In this document: positions 41,141-49,969 of the stretch, in pieces
Layout of the letters: each line of letters begins with the position of its first letter
How positions within the stretch are numbered: position 1 is the stretch's first letter
Assembly: GCF_014205015.1 (NCBI RefSeq)
Contig: NZ_JACHMO010000001.1
Coordinates: 2,294,001-2,358,000, forward strand
Origin: Saccharothrix ecbatanensis
Lineage (GTDB): Bacteria; Actinomycetota; Actinomycetes; Mycobacteriales; Pseudonocardiaceae
Direction: 5' to 3'
DNA: 64,000 nucleotides
Translations under genes and position numbers: made by a program
Notes under the pieces: model-generated
Databases searched by the model: none
What the model was told of the DNA's origin: nothing
Seen by the model: the letters and a program-made list of their open reading frames with translations, nothing else

Positions 41141-42892
41141 GTGCTGGGTGGGGATGTCGGGCTTGAGCTCGGCCTGCGGGTGGCCAACGCGCTGGAAGCG
41201 GCGCTCGACGTGGAGATCACACCGGACGAGGCGCTGATCCGACCCTCCGCACCCGGTCGCGGCGCGGACTACCAGTGCAACGTGGCCATGAGCCTGGCCA
41301 AGAGGCTCGGCCGGCCGCCGCGTGACGTCGCCGCCGCGATCGTGGCGAACCTGGACGCCGCCGAGATGGTCGAGCCGCCCGAGGTCGCCGGACCGGGGTT
41401 CATCAACCTCACCCTGCGCCGCGAGTGGCTGGAAGATCAGACGACCCGACTGCTCGGCGACGACCGGCTGGGCGTGCCGACGGCCCAGGACGGGACGGGC
41501 GGGCGCAAGCGGTACGCCATCGACTACGGCAGCCCCAACGTGGCCAAGGAGATGCACGTCGGCCACCTGCGGTCCTCGATCATCGGCGACGCGGTGGTGC
41601 GGATGCTGGAGTTCGCGGGCCACGAGGTGATCCGGCACAACCACCTCGGCGACTGGGGCACTCCCTTCGGAATGCTCATCGAGCACTTGGTGGACCTCGG
41701 CTGGACGTCCGGCGACCACACGATCAGCGACCTCAACGGCTTCTACCAGGAGGCGCGCAAGAAGTTCGACGCCGACCCGGAATTCGCGGACCGGTCACGC
41801 CGCCGCGTGGTGGCGCTGCAGGGCGGCGACGAGACGACGTTGGCGCTGTGGCGCGAGCTGGTGGAGGAGTCCGAGCGGCACTTCGCCACCGTCTACGAGC
41901 TGCTGGGCGTGAAGCTGACCGCGGAGGACTACTACGGCGAGAGCTTCTACAACCCGTTCCTGGCCGATGTCGTGGACGAGTTGGAGGCCAAGGGCCTGAC
42001 GGCGGTCAGCGACGGCGCGGTGTGCGTCTTCCCGCCGGGCTTCACCAACCGCGAGGGCGAACCGCTGCCGCTGATCGTGCGCAAGCGCGACGGCGGGTAC
42101 GGCTACGCGAGCACCGACCTGGCCACCGCCCGCTACTGGACCCGTGAACGGGGCGCCACCGACCTGCTGTACGTGGTGGGCTCTCCGCAGGCGCAGCACT
42201 TCCAGATGGTGTTCGCCGTCGCCCGCGAGGCCGGGTGGCTCGGCGACGAGCACCAGGCCGTGCACATCGGGTTCGGGTCGATCCTCGGTGAGGACGGCAA
42301 GGTCCTCCGCACCCGTGCCGGCGGGTCGGTGAAGCTGGTGGACCTGCTCCGCGAGGCCGTCGACCGGGCCGCCGCCGTGGTCGCCGAACGGTCCAAGATG
42401 GACGCCGCGCAGCAGGAGGCGGTGTCCCGCGCGGTCGGCATCGGCGCGGTCAAGTACGCCGACCTGTCCAGTGACCGGGAGAAGGACTACGTCTTCGCCT
42501 GGGACCGGATGCTGGCCATGGAGGGCAACACCTCCGTGTACCTCCAGTACGCCAACGCGCGTGTGCCGTCGGTGCTCGCCCGTGCCGGGAAGCAGGCGGA
42601 ACCGGGAACCCCGGTCCTGCTGGGCGTGACGGCGGAACGCGCGTTGGCGCTGAAGCTCCTCCAACTACCGGCCGCCCTGTCCACCGCGACGGCGGAGTAC
42701 GCGCCGCACAAGCTGTGCACGTACCTGTACGAGACGGCGGTCGCCTTCTCGACGTTCTACGAGAACTGCCCGGTCGTGCACGCCCCGGACGACCGCACCC
42801 GCATGTCCCGGCTGGCCCTGGCCCAGCTGACGTCCCGCGTGCTGACCCTCGGGTTGTCGCTGCTCGGGATCGAGGCCCCGGACCAGCTGTGA
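41141..42892 (+). CDS. argS: Arginyl-tRNA synthetase
   Basis: 583 aa class I synthetase charging tRNA-Arg. N-terminal Add-1-like domain (about 5-110; ADYQCNVAMSLAKRLGRPPRDVA), HIGH-type motif AKEMHVGHLRSSIIGD, LGDWGTPFGMLIEHL, the KMSKS-region equivalent VLRTRAGGSVKL, and the helical anticodon-binding DALR domain (about 465-583; EGNTSVYLQYANARVPSVL). An in-frame TGA at 41135 makes the GTG at 41141 the first possible start; GGAGGG is 6 nt upstream. The neighbours are unrelated to translation. In many actinobacteria a housekeeping argS lies beside lysA, so this may be a second copy. Confidence 0.94.
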   Translation: MLGGDVGLELGLRVANALEAALDVEITPDEALIRPSAPGRGADYQCNVAMSLAKRLGRPPRDVAAAIVANLDAAEMVEPPEVAGPGFINLTLRREWLEDQTTRLLGDDRLGVPTAQDGTGGRKRYAIDYGSPNVAKEMHVGHLRSSIIGDAVVRMLEFAGHEVIRHNHLGDWGTPFGMLIEHLVDLGWTSGDHTISDLNGFYQEARKKFDADPEFADRSRRRVVALQGGDETTLALWRELVEESERHFATVYELLGVKLTAEDYYGESFYNPFLADVVDELEAKGLTAVSDGAVCVFPPGFTNREGEPLPLIVRKRDGGYGYASTDLATARYWTRERGATDLLYVVGSPQAQHFQMVFAVAREAGWLGDEHQAVHIGFGSILGEDGKVLRTRAGGSVKLVDLLREAVDRAAAVVAERSKMDAAQQEAVSRAVGIGAVKYADLSSDREKDYVFAWDRMLAMEGNTSVYLQYANARVPSVLARAGKQAEPGTPVLLGVTAERALALKLLQLPAALSTATAEYAPHKLCTYLYETAVAFSTFYENCPVVHAPDDRTRMSRLALAQLTSRVLTLGLSLLGIEAPDQL

Positions 42893-42965
42893 CGAGGAGA
42901 TCCCCTTCTCTTGTCCACCGATCTCCGTGATGTCGTCGGAGAGGACGTGGTCGGAAAGCCTGGCC

Positions 42966-44069
42966 TCACGTCTGGTAGCGCGGGTTGGTGGCGTGCCACT
43001 CGAACCCGCCCCCCATCCATGCCCGAGCCCCGCGCAGGAACCGCTGTAGTTCCGGTGACGGCAAGGCCTGGAGCTCCCGGTGGCCCGCTTCGAAGTCGCG
43101 GACGAGGTTGTTGTGGAGGTCGACGGTGATCTCGGTGGCCTCCTCGACCGAACTGCCCCGGTCGGCCATGATCTGCAGGACCATGTTGCAGACCGGGGTC
43201 TCGTCCGCCGCGTCCTTGGCCACCGAGTGCAGGTCGTTGACCATCACCGAGGCGGTGCCGGCCTGCATGAGCAGGCGGCGGACACGCGGGTCGTAGTACA
43301 GGTTCGCGGGGAGTTCGTAGCCGCCGACGGCGTCGACCACGGTCATCGACGTGTAGAAGCTGTCGTGCTGCCTGGCGGCGAGGTACTCCCACGCGGGCGG
43401 GTACTTGCCCGTGTGCCGCCACGCCGCGTACGCGTTCCAGCTGACGAACATCGCGAACGTGGCGTAGCAGGCTCGTTGGACCTGCGCCGGCGTTCCCTGC
43501 CTGGCGAGGTGGTCGACCGCGGACTTCAGCGCGACCAGCACGGGATCGCCGCGCAGCGCTTCGTCCAGCTCGGCGGAGAACTCCCCGGCGGGCGCCACCG
43601 GGTCCATGGCCGCCATCACGAGCGCGAGTCGCGGCGGGAGCTCCACCGGCACGGCGCCCATCCCGCTGTCGTCGGCGTAGAGGTCGTCGGCCGCCCACCA
43701 GGCGGCGTTGAGCCGCGCGGCGATCAGCAGGCGCTCCGGGTCGTCCGTGTCGGTGTGGGCGAGCATCGCCAGCCGCCCGAAACCCGCCTTGCGCAGCGGT
43801 TCGAGATCGTCGTCGGCGAATCCGCACTCCGACGCCCAGCGGACGAGCCGGTCGTCGACCTCCTCGCCGAGCGGCTCGTTGATCCGTTCCACGACGGGCA
43901 CGTAGAGGGGCGGCGCCTCGCCGTCGCCCCACGGCCGTTCGACGTACGCGGGATCGTGGCCGAAGAGGGGGGCGACGTGTGCCGCCGAAGTGCCCAGCCC
44001 GGACGGTCCGGCCAGCGCGGTGGCCACCGCCACCGCGCTGTCGAACGGCGTCCCCTCGTGCTCAGACAC
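42966..44069 (-). CDS. 2-methylisoborneol synthase (class I terpene cyclase)
   Basis: 367 aa. It cyclises 2-methyl-geranyl diphosphate to the earthy odorant 2-methylisoborneol. Metal motifs: the Asp-rich AADDLYADD (Asp128, Asp129) and the NSE-type VNDLHSVAKD (Asn278, Ser282, Asp286). The C-terminal RGARAWMGGGFEWHATNPRYQT resembles the RY-pair region of this enzyme. It is somewhat shorter than Streptomyces homologues, which carry a longer disordered N-terminus. The start overlaps the methyltransferase stop by 8 nt, and the pairing with that gene makes the product assignment firm. Confidence 0.9.
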   Translation of the reverse strand: MSEHEGTPFDSAVAVATALAGPSGLGTSAAHVAPLFGHDPAYVERPWGDGEAPPLYVPVVERINEPLGEEVDDRLVRWASECGFADDDLEPLRKAGFGRLAMLAHTDTDDPERLLIAARLNAAWWAADDLYADDSGMGAVPVELPPRLALVMAAMDPVAPAGEFSAELDEALRGDPVLVALKSAVDHLARQGTPAQVQRACYATFAMFVSWNAYAAWRHTGKYPPAWEYLAARQHDSFYTSMTVVDAVGGYELPANLYYDPRVRRLLMQAGTASVMVNDLHSVAKDAADETPVCNMVLQIMADRGSSVEEATEITVDLHNNLVRDFEAGHRELQALPSPELQRFLRGARAWMGGGFEWHATNPRYQT

Positions 44070-44925
44070 GGTCGGCCGCGATGAGCAGGTAGTGGAAGCT
44101 GCCTTCGCGGTACGCGGTGAGGAAGGCGTCCTCGATGCCGGTGGCGACCGAGGACTTCGCGCGCAACTCCCAGTAGGGAATCGTCGCCGCGGTCAGGTCG
44201 ATCACGTTGATCGGGACGAAATCATTGGTCGCCAATGCCTTGAAGTACTCGCTGCGCGGGTGGATGTTGCAGATGTAGTGCTGGTCGATCTGGCTCACCG
44301 CCCGCGACCGGCCGCCGGTGACGTCGTTGTAGCAACCGGTAATGGTGACGTAACGACCGCCGGGCGCGATCTGGCGCGCGTGCTCGGCGAACAACTCGAA
44401 CAGGTCCACGTACATCGTGCTCTCGTTGTTCCACGCCGCTTTCATCGAGCCCGTTTCGAAGCGGGTGTCGAGCATGTTGCGCAGGTGGTACTTCACCTTG
44501 TCGTCGACGCCCCGCTTGTGGGCCTGGGCGTTGGCGAACTGGACCTGCTTCTCCGAGATGGACACACCGTCGACCCGGCAGCCGAAGCGCTCGTTGGCCA
44601 TGATGCTGGTGCCGCCCCGGCCGCAACCGGCGTCGAGCAGGCGGTCACCGGGCAGGATGTCGCCCAGGTTGTCGAGCAGGACGTCGGCCTGCGCGGTCTC
44701 GAGGCGGTGCATCTCGGCGATCACGGCCTCGTCGCGCCGGTCGGCCGGGACCTCCAGCACGGCGGGGTCGTAGTCGCCGATGCCGTAGTGGTGGTGGTAA
44801 AGGCCGTCCACCTCGCCCAACCGCAGGTTCACCGGGTTCTTCTCGTTGTTCCAGTACGTGGCGATCGAGCGCTGGTAATCAGTGCGCAGCACCGGTCGTC
44901 CCTCGGTGTCCTGTGCGGTCGTCAT
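44062..44925 (-). CDS. Geranyl diphosphate 2-C-methyltransferase
   Basis: 287 aa SAM-dependent methyltransferase that methylates C2 of geranyl diphosphate, the first step to 2-methylisoborneol. SAM motif LLDAGCGRGG (about 99-108), GVSISEKQVQFA, NMLDTRFETGSMKAAWNNESTMYV and TDYQRSIATYWN at the start match the SCO7701 type. ATG with AGGGAG 8 nt upstream. First gene of a two-gene operon with the cyclase. The cyclic-nucleotide-binding gene that accompanies this pair in streptomycetes is not present on either side. Confidence 0.92.
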   Translation of the reverse strand: MTTAQDTEGRPVLRTDYQRSIATYWNNEKNPVNLRLGEVDGLYHHHYGIGDYDPAVLEVPADRRDEAVIAEMHRLETAQADVLLDNLGDILPGDRLLDAGCGRGGTSIMANERFGCRVDGVSISEKQVQFANAQAHKRGVDDKVKYHLRNMLDTRFETGSMKAAWNNESTMYVDLFELFAEHARQIAPGGRYVTITGCYNDVTGGRSRAVSQIDQHYICNIHPRSEYFKALATNDFVPINVIDLTAATIPYWELRAKSSVATGIEDAFLTAYREGSFHYLLIAADRV

Positions 44926-45157
44926 TGAGTCGGCTCCCTACGTCGTTTCCCGTGACCCACGCCCATTTTGGCCTTCGGCGAAACTAACACCACGTTCTGT
45001 GCGTGCGCAGTCACCTGACGGAGTGGCGTGACGCCGACCGGCACAGGATTCGATCCGAGGAGTTCTTATCCCATTGGCCGCAATTTTCACCCGCTCCGGT
45101 GACGACCGAGCACCGTGAGTGGATGCCTTTGGCGCGCGATTACACCTTTTAGGCGGA

Positions 45158-46195
45158 TCACGGGACGAGGACGACCTTGCCGGTGACGGTGCCGGACTCG
45201 GCCAGCCGCATCGCGTTCGCCACCTGCTCCAGCGGCACGCGGGCGGCGACCTGAGGGCGCAGGGAGCCTTCGGCCAGCAGTGCGAACACCGCGCCGAGGT
45301 CGCGGGTCATGCGGGCGCGGAACTTCGCCGCGTTCCGCCTGCCCGCCCAGATGTTGAAGAACGTCGTGGTGCGGCCGTTGGGCAGCGCGTTCCACCACAG
45401 CAGGCGGACGAACAGCTTCAGCACGGGCAGGCGGGACGAGCCCTCCTGGTCACGGGTGGACGCGGTGCCGTAGGCGACGAGCGTGCCGCGCGGCGCGAGC
45501 AACCGGTAGGAGTCCACGACGCCGGGGCCGCCGACGTGGTCGAACACCGCGTCCACGCCGTCCGGGGCGAGTTCGCGCACCTTGGCGGGCAGGTCGGTGT
45601 CCCGGTAGTCGATCGGGGTGGCGCCCAGCGCGCGGACGGCGTCGTGGTGCCGGGGTGAGGCGGTGCCGATCACCCGTGCCCCGGCGAGGCGGGCGAGCTG
45701 CACCAGGGTCGAGCCGACGCCTCCGTTCGCGCCGTGCACCAGCACGGTCTGGCCGGCGGTCACCTTCGCGATGCCGTGCAGCATCTGCCACGCGGTGAGG
45801 CCGTTGACCACGACCGTCTCCGCCTCGGCCGGGTCGACGCCGTCGGGGACCGGCACCAGGTCGGCCGCGTCCACCAGCGCGTGGCTGGCCCAGCCGCCGA
45901 TCTTGGTCAGCGCGGCGAACCGCCGGCCGACCAGCGTCGGGTCGACCCCGGGGCCGACCTCGGCGACCGTGCCGACCAGGTCGTAGCCGGGCACGAAGGG
46001 GAACGCCGGCTGGTCGTAGTACTTGGCGCGGCGCATCTGCTGCTCGGCGAAGGACACCCCGGACGCCTCGACCCGCACGAGGGCCTGCCCGATCGAGGGG
46101 GAGGGGCGATCGCGGCGGCGCAGTTCGAGACCGTCGGGCTCGACGGCGCCGGGGAGCACGACTTCCAGGACCTGCTCGGTGGACGGCTTGCCCAT
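45158..46195 (-). CDS. Zinc-independent MDR-family quinone oxidoreductase/synaptic-vesicle VAT-1-like reductase
   Basis: 345 aa NADPH-dependent medium-chain reductase. VEASGVSFAEQQMRRAKYYDQPAFPFVPGYDLVGTV is the N-terminal substrate half, without the zinc-binding Cys/His set of alcohol dehydrogenases. VLVHGANGGVGSTLVQLARLAGARVIGTAS is the Rossmann fold (AxxGGVG), and FDHVGG follows. Such enzymes reduce quinones or alkenals. ATG at 46195 with TTGGAGGAAG upstream. An inverted repeat just upstream looks like a TetR operator, but no TetR gene is adjacent. Confidence 0.88.
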   Translation of the reverse strand: MGKPSTEQVLEVVLPGAVEPDGLELRRRDRPSPSIGQALVRVEASGVSFAEQQMRRAKYYDQPAFPFVPGYDLVGTVAEVGPGVDPTLVGRRFAALTKIGGWASHALVDAADLVPVPDGVDPAEAETVVVNGLTAWQMLHGIAKVTAGQTVLVHGANGGVGSTLVQLARLAGARVIGTASPRHHDAVRALGATPIDYRDTDLPAKVRELAPDGVDAVFDHVGGPGVVDSYRLLAPRGTLVAYGTASTRDQEGSSRLPVLKLFVRLLWWNALPNGRTTTFFNIWAGRRNAAKFRARMTRDLGAVFALLAEGSLRPQVAARVPLEQVANAMRLAESGTVTGKVVLVP

Positions 46196-46212
46196 CGCTT
46201 CCTCCAAGGGTG

Positions 46213-46230
46213 TGAGTGGTCAGTCACTCA
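46213..46230. promoter_or_regulatory. TetR-type inverted repeat TGAGTG-N6-CACTCA
   Basis: Perfect 6-bp arms spaced by 6 nt, 18 bp upstream of the reductase start. The sequence TGAGTGACTGACCACTCA (minus strand) has the look of operators for TetR proteins that control oxidoreductases. Confidence 0.55.
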
Positions 46231-46308
46231 GTACTTGGCCGAGTTAACGCCAGCTCGGCTATATGTGTCAACCCAGGCAGCTTTTGAGGAGTGGTTGGTG
46301 AGTCACAG

Positions 46309-47358
46309 TTACGACGGGTACGCGTGCGCCTCGGTGGCCTTGACCGCCGCCCACAGCTCGTCACCGGGCTGGAGGCGGAGGTCCGCGACGGTCGCGGTGG
46401 TGATGTCGGCCAGCACGGGCGGCACGCCGTCCAGCCGCACACGGGTGGTGTGGGCGTGCTGCTCGATCCCGGCCACGGTGACGCGCCACGCGTTGCGCGG
46501 GCTGCCGGTCGGGTGCCCGGGGTGGAGGCTGACCGCGGTGGGCGGGAACACGACGTGCACCGGCCCGGTCGCCGGCATCGCCACGGTGAGGGTGCCGCCG
46601 GCGTCCAGGGAGACGGTCGTGCCGTGCGCCGTGCCGCGGTAGAGGTTGAGGCCGACCAGGTCGGCGACGTAGTCGGTGCGCGGGCGGCGGGCGACCTCGG
46701 TCGGCGTGCCCTGCTGCACGATCCCGCCGTGTTCCAGCACCACCAGCCGGTCGGCCAGCACCATCGCGTCCAACGGGTCGTGCGTGACGAGGACCGTGTG
46801 GCCGGGGTAGTCGCGCAGGTGGCGGCCGAGTTCGGCGCGCACGTGCAGCCGGGTGGCGGCGTCGAGCGCGGCCAACGGCTCGTCGAGCAGCAGCAGGTCA
46901 GGGCCGGTGACCAGGGCGCGGGCCAGGGCGACGCGTTGGGCCTGCCCGCCGGACAACGTGCGCGGCCTGGCCTTCGCGTGCGCCGTCAACCCGACCCGGT
47001 CGAGCCAACGAGCCGCTTCCTCCCGTGCCGCCGCACGTCCGATCCCCCGCGCCCGCAGACCGAAAGCGACGTTCTCCAACGCGGACAGGTGCGCGAACAA
47101 GAGGTAGTCCTGGAACACCACACCGATCGGACGCCGTTCGGCGGGCCGGAACACGTCCGGCGGCGCGTCCCAGGTCTGCCCGCCCAGCCGGATGTGCCCA
47201 CCCGTCAACGGAAGCAGCCCCGCGAGCGCACGCAGCGCCGTGGTCTTGCCCGCCCCGTTCGGCCCGAGCAGCGCGACGACTTCGCCCGGTTCGACGGCCA
47301 ACTCCGCGTCGAGCCGGAACCCGTCCCGGGTGACCTTCAAGTCCGCGTGCAAGGTCAT
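46309..47358 (-). CDS. modC: Molybdate ABC transporter ATP-binding protein ModC
   Basis: 349 aa. ABC ATPase core (1-230): Walker A GPNGAGKTT, signature LSGGQAQR, Walker B LLLLDEPLAALDA and switch His in VLVTHD. The C-terminal TOBE/Mop domain (about 285-345; RNAWRVTVAGIEQHAHTTRVRLDGVPPVLADIT) is typical of ModC. The start overlaps the ModB stop (ATGA). Last gene of the molybdate operon. Confidence 0.93.
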   Translation of the reverse strand: MTLHADLKVTRDGFRLDAELAVEPGEVVALLGPNGAGKTTALRALAGLLPLTGGHIRLGGQTWDAPPDVFRPAERRPIGVVFQDYLLFAHLSALENVAFGLRARGIGRAAAREEAARWLDRVGLTAHAKARPRTLSGGQAQRVALARALVTGPDLLLLDEPLAALDAATRLHVRAELGRHLRDYPGHTVLVTHDPLDAMVLADRLVVLEHGGIVQQGTPTEVARRPRTDYVADLVGLNLYRGTAHGTTVSLDAGGTLTVAMPATGPVHVVFPPTAVSLHPGHPTGSPRNAWRVTVAGIEQHAHTTRVRLDGVPPVLADITTATVADLRLQPGDELWAAVKATEAHAYPS

Positions 47359-48161
47359 GACGGCCCGCTGATCCACCGGTCGCGCAGCGCGGCCAGCACA
47401 CCGACGGACACCAGCAGCAGCACGACGCTGAGCACGATCGCGGACTCCGGATCGGTTTCCAGGGCCAGGTACACGGCCAGCGGCATGGTGGTCGTCTCAC
47501 CGGGGAAGTTGCCCGCGAACGTGATGGTGGCGCCGAACTCGCCCAACGCGCGCGCCCAGCACAGCACCGTCCCCGCCACCACGCCCGGCAGGATCGACGG
47601 CAGGGTCACCCGCCGGAACGCCAACCAGCGCGACGCGCCCAAGGTCGCCGCGGCCTCCTCGTAACGAGGGTCGGCCGCGCGCAACGCGCCCTCCACCGAG
47701 ATGACCAGGAACGGCATGGCCACGAACGCCTCCGCCAGCACCACCCCGGCCGTGGTGAACGGCAGCGAGATGCCGAACCAGGCGTCGAGGTGCTGCCCCA
47801 CCAGTCCACGCCGGCCCAACACGAACAGCAACGCCACACCGCCCACCACCGGCGGCAGCACGAGCGGCACCGTCACCAACGCCCGCAGCACACCGCGCCC
47901 TGGCACGTCACCGCGCGCGAGCAGCCACGCCAACGGCACGCCGAGCACCAGGCAGACGACCGTCGCCAGGCTCGCGCACACCAGGGACAGCCGCAGCGCG
48001 TCGCCGACCGACTCGCTGAACAGCTGCTCCGGCAGGGTCCTCCAGGGCGCGCGCACGAGCAGTCCGACCAGCGGGATCAGCAGGAACGCGAGCCCGACCA
48101 CGGCCGGCAGCACCAGGACCACCGGCAGTCGACCCCGGGCGCGGCGACGGGTCGACGTCAC
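47355..48161 (-). CDS. modB: Molybdate ABC transporter permease ModB
   Basis: 268 aa with about six membrane helices. LSLVCASLATVVCLVLGVPLAWLLAR, PLVLPPVVGGVALLFVLGRRGLVG, the EAA loop YEEAAATLGASRWLAFRRVTLPSI and WARALGEFGATITFAGNFPGETTTMPLAVY are hallmark ModB/CysT-like segments. The GTG at 48161 overlaps the modA stop (GTGA). Confidence 0.94.
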   Translation of the reverse strand: MTSTRRRARGRLPVVLVLPAVVGLAFLLIPLVGLLVRAPWRTLPEQLFSESVGDALRLSLVCASLATVVCLVLGVPLAWLLARGDVPGRGVLRALVTVPLVLPPVVGGVALLFVLGRRGLVGQHLDAWFGISLPFTTAGVVLAEAFVAMPFLVISVEGALRAADPRYEEAAATLGASRWLAFRRVTLPSILPGVVAGTVLCWARALGEFGATITFAGNFPGETTTMPLAVYLALETDPESAIVLSVVLLLVSVGVLAALRDRWISGPS

Positions 48162-48904
48162 GGCACGTCGAACCCGGCCTCGGCGAGCACCGCCCGGCCC
48201 TGCTCGGACCGGACGTGCTCGATGAACGCCCGCGCGCCCGCGTCGTTCGGCGCGTCCGCCAGCGGCGCGATCACGTAGTCGTTGACCGTCCGATCGGCTT
48301 CGGGGAACGCGACGCCCTCGACCTCGCCGGCCGCCGACCGCACGTCCGTCCGGTACACGAGCGCCGCGTCGACCTCGCCGAGCCGGACCTTGGCCAGCAC
48401 GGCCTTCACGTCCTGCTCCAGCGTGTCCGGCCGGGCGGTGATCCCGGCGGCGTCGAACGCCCGCTTCGCCGCCGCCCCGCACGGCACCTGCTCCGCGCAC
48501 AACGCGATCTTGGCTTCGGCATCGCCGAAGTCGGCCAGCCCGGAGATGCCCGCCGGGTTGCCCCGGGGCACCGCGATCTCCAGGCGGTTGCGCGCGAACG
48601 TGACGGGCGCGGCAGCCGTTCCGCCCGAGTCGACGACCTGCGCCATGTTCGCGGGCGCGGCGGAGGCGAACACGTCCGCCGGCGCGCCCTGGCCGATCTG
48701 CTGGGCCAGTCCGGCGCTGCCGCCGAAGCTGAGCACGACCTCCACGCCGGGGTGCGCGGCCTCGAAGTCCTCGCCGAGCCGGGTGAACGTCCCGGTCAAC
48801 GACGCCGCCGCGAACACGGTTATCCGCCCGGTCGCCGCACCATCGGATCCGGTCGCGCCGCAGCCCGTCAGCACCATCAACGCCACCAGGGCGAGCGCAC
48901 GCAT
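48158..48904 (-). CDS. modA: Molybdate-binding lipoprotein ModA
   Basis: 248 aa. Signal peptide with lipobox LTGC (Cys15). ITVFAAASLTGTF, VVLSFGGSAGLAQQIGQGAPADVFASA and VYRTDV are the conserved oxyanion-binding segments of ModA (type II binding protein). The ATG overlaps the stop of the upstream regulator by one base (TGATG). Confidence 0.94.
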   Translation of the reverse strand: MRALALVALMVLTGCGATGSDGAATGRITVFAAASLTGTFTRLGEDFEAAHPGVEVVLSFGGSAGLAQQIGQGAPADVFASAAPANMAQVVDSGGTAAAPVTFARNRLEIAVPRGNPAGISGLADFGDAEAKIALCAEQVPCGAAAKRAFDAAGITARPDTLEQDVKAVLAKVRLGEVDAALVYRTDVRSAAGEVEGVAFPEADRTVNDYVIAPLADAPNDAGARAFIEHVRSEQGRAVLAEAGFDVP

Positions 48905-49302
48905 CAGGCCTCCGGGATCTCGACCACGACGTGGGTGGACTTGATCGAGGCGACCGCCACGCTGCCGACCTCCAGGCCCAGCTCGTCGGCCGACTCGCGG
49001 CTCATCAGCGACACCACCCGGAACGGCCCGGCCTGCATCTCGACCTGCGCCATCACCCCGTCCTTGAGGACCCGGGTGACGATCCCGCGCATCCGGTTGC
49101 GCGCCGACGCGGCCACCGTCACCCCCGGTTCGGGCGCCTCGGCCAGGTGTTGGGCGAACTCCGCCAGCTCCCGGCCGTCCACACCCTTGCGCCCGCTGTC
49201 GAGCTGCACCTCGGCCAACCGGCCCTGCTCGATCCACCGGCGCACGGTGTCGTCGCTGACCCCGAGCAGGGCGGCAGCCTCACTGATCCGCAGATTCGGC
49301 AC
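48904..49302 (-). CDS. ModE-like molybdate regulator: helix-turn-helix plus single Mop/TOBE domain
   Basis: 132 aa. The N-terminal MerR/excisionase-like helix-turn-helix (LRISEAAALLGVSDDTVRRWIEQGRLAEVQLDSGRKGVDGRELAEF) is joined to a molbindin Mop domain (about 65-130; SARNRMRGIVTRVLKDGVMAQVEMQAGPFRVVSLMSRESADELGLEVGSVAVASIKSTHVVV). Small HTH-Mop regulators of this build precede modABC in many actinomycetes. The GTG at 49302 begins PNLRISEAA and follows a TATACT box by 7 nt, with no Shine-Dalgarno. Confidence 0.88.
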   Translation of the reverse strand: MPNLRISEAAALLGVSDDTVRRWIEQGRLAEVQLDSGRKGVDGRELAEFAQHLAEAPEPGVTVAASARNRMRGIVTRVLKDGVMAQVEMQAGPFRVVSLMSRESADELGLEVGSVAVASIKSTHVVVEIPEA

Positions 49303-49308
49303 AGTGAC

Positions 49309-49319
49309 GAGTATAACTC
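49309..49319 (-). promoter_or_regulatory. Leaderless promoter and small palindrome of the mod operon
   Basis: On the minus strand TATACT (49310-49315) lies 7 nt before the GTG, predicting transcription starting at or within one base of the start codon. It is embedded in the dyad GAGT-n3-ACTC (plus-strand GAGTATAACTC), a possible binding site of the ModE-like protein. Confidence 0.5.
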
Positions 49320-49405
49320 CGTACCTGCGGCACTTCGTGATCTTGGTTTCACCCGTTCGGGCCTGGGTACGCCACAGGAAGCCGGTCCGATCGGAGGTGG
49401 CAGCC

Positions 49406-49897
49406 ATGACGACCTCAGCGGAACGCGTCGGCCTCCGCCGTCGTCCCGTCCAGTCCCTCGCCCTGTTCGTCGGGGTGGTGTTCCTGCTGGTCGGCCTCCT
49501 GGGCTTCGTGCCGGGCGCGACCGCGGACCTCTACCTGCTCGAATTCGCCGGACCGCACTCCGGCGCGATGCTGTTCGGCGTGTTCCAGGTGTCCCTGCTG
49601 CACAACTTGCTGCACCTGCTGTTCGGCGTCGCCGGGATCCTGTCGGCCTGGACGTGGGGCGCGTCCCGCCTGTTCCTGGCCGTGGGCGGGTTCCTCTACC
49701 TGCTGCTGTGGGTCTACGGGTCGGTCGTGCACTCGATGGACCACGACGGCGGCGCGGCCAACTTCGCCCCGTTCAACCCGGCCGACAACCTGCTGCACCT
49801 CGCGCTGGGCGCCGTCATGGTCGTCCTGGCCGTGGTCGGCACGGTCTACGAACGCACCCACGGGCAGTATCCCGGTCGCGAGCAGCGTGGTCGGTGA
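49406..49897 (+). CDS. DUF4383 membrane protein
   Basis: 163 aa with four membrane segments (SLALFVGVVFLLVGLLGFVPG, AMLFGVFQVSLLHNLLHLLFGVAGI, LFLAVGGFLYLLLWVYG, ADNLLHLALGAVMVVLAVVG). The HNLLHLLFG and DNLLHLALG repeats are the DUF4383 hallmark. ATG with CGGAGGTGG upstream. Function unknown. Divergent from the mod operon. Confidence 0.88.
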   Translation: MTTSAERVGLRRRPVQSLALFVGVVFLLVGLLGFVPGATADLYLLEFAGPHSGAMLFGVFQVSLLHNLLHLLFGVAGILSAWTWGASRLFLAVGGFLYLLLWVYGSVVHSMDHDGGAANFAPFNPADNLLHLALGAVMVVLAVVGTVYERTHGQYPGREQRGR

Positions 49898-49969
49898 CGC
49901 CCGGTTGATCGGTCGTCGGAACCAGTCGCGTAAGTTCACCCAAGGAGGCGCTTGACTGGGAGGACGTTG

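Noticed and set aside
42896..42926. Terminator between argS and the terpene operon
   Set aside because: Only 7-bp arms (GGAGATC/GATCTCC) with a 17-nt loop; too weak to call.
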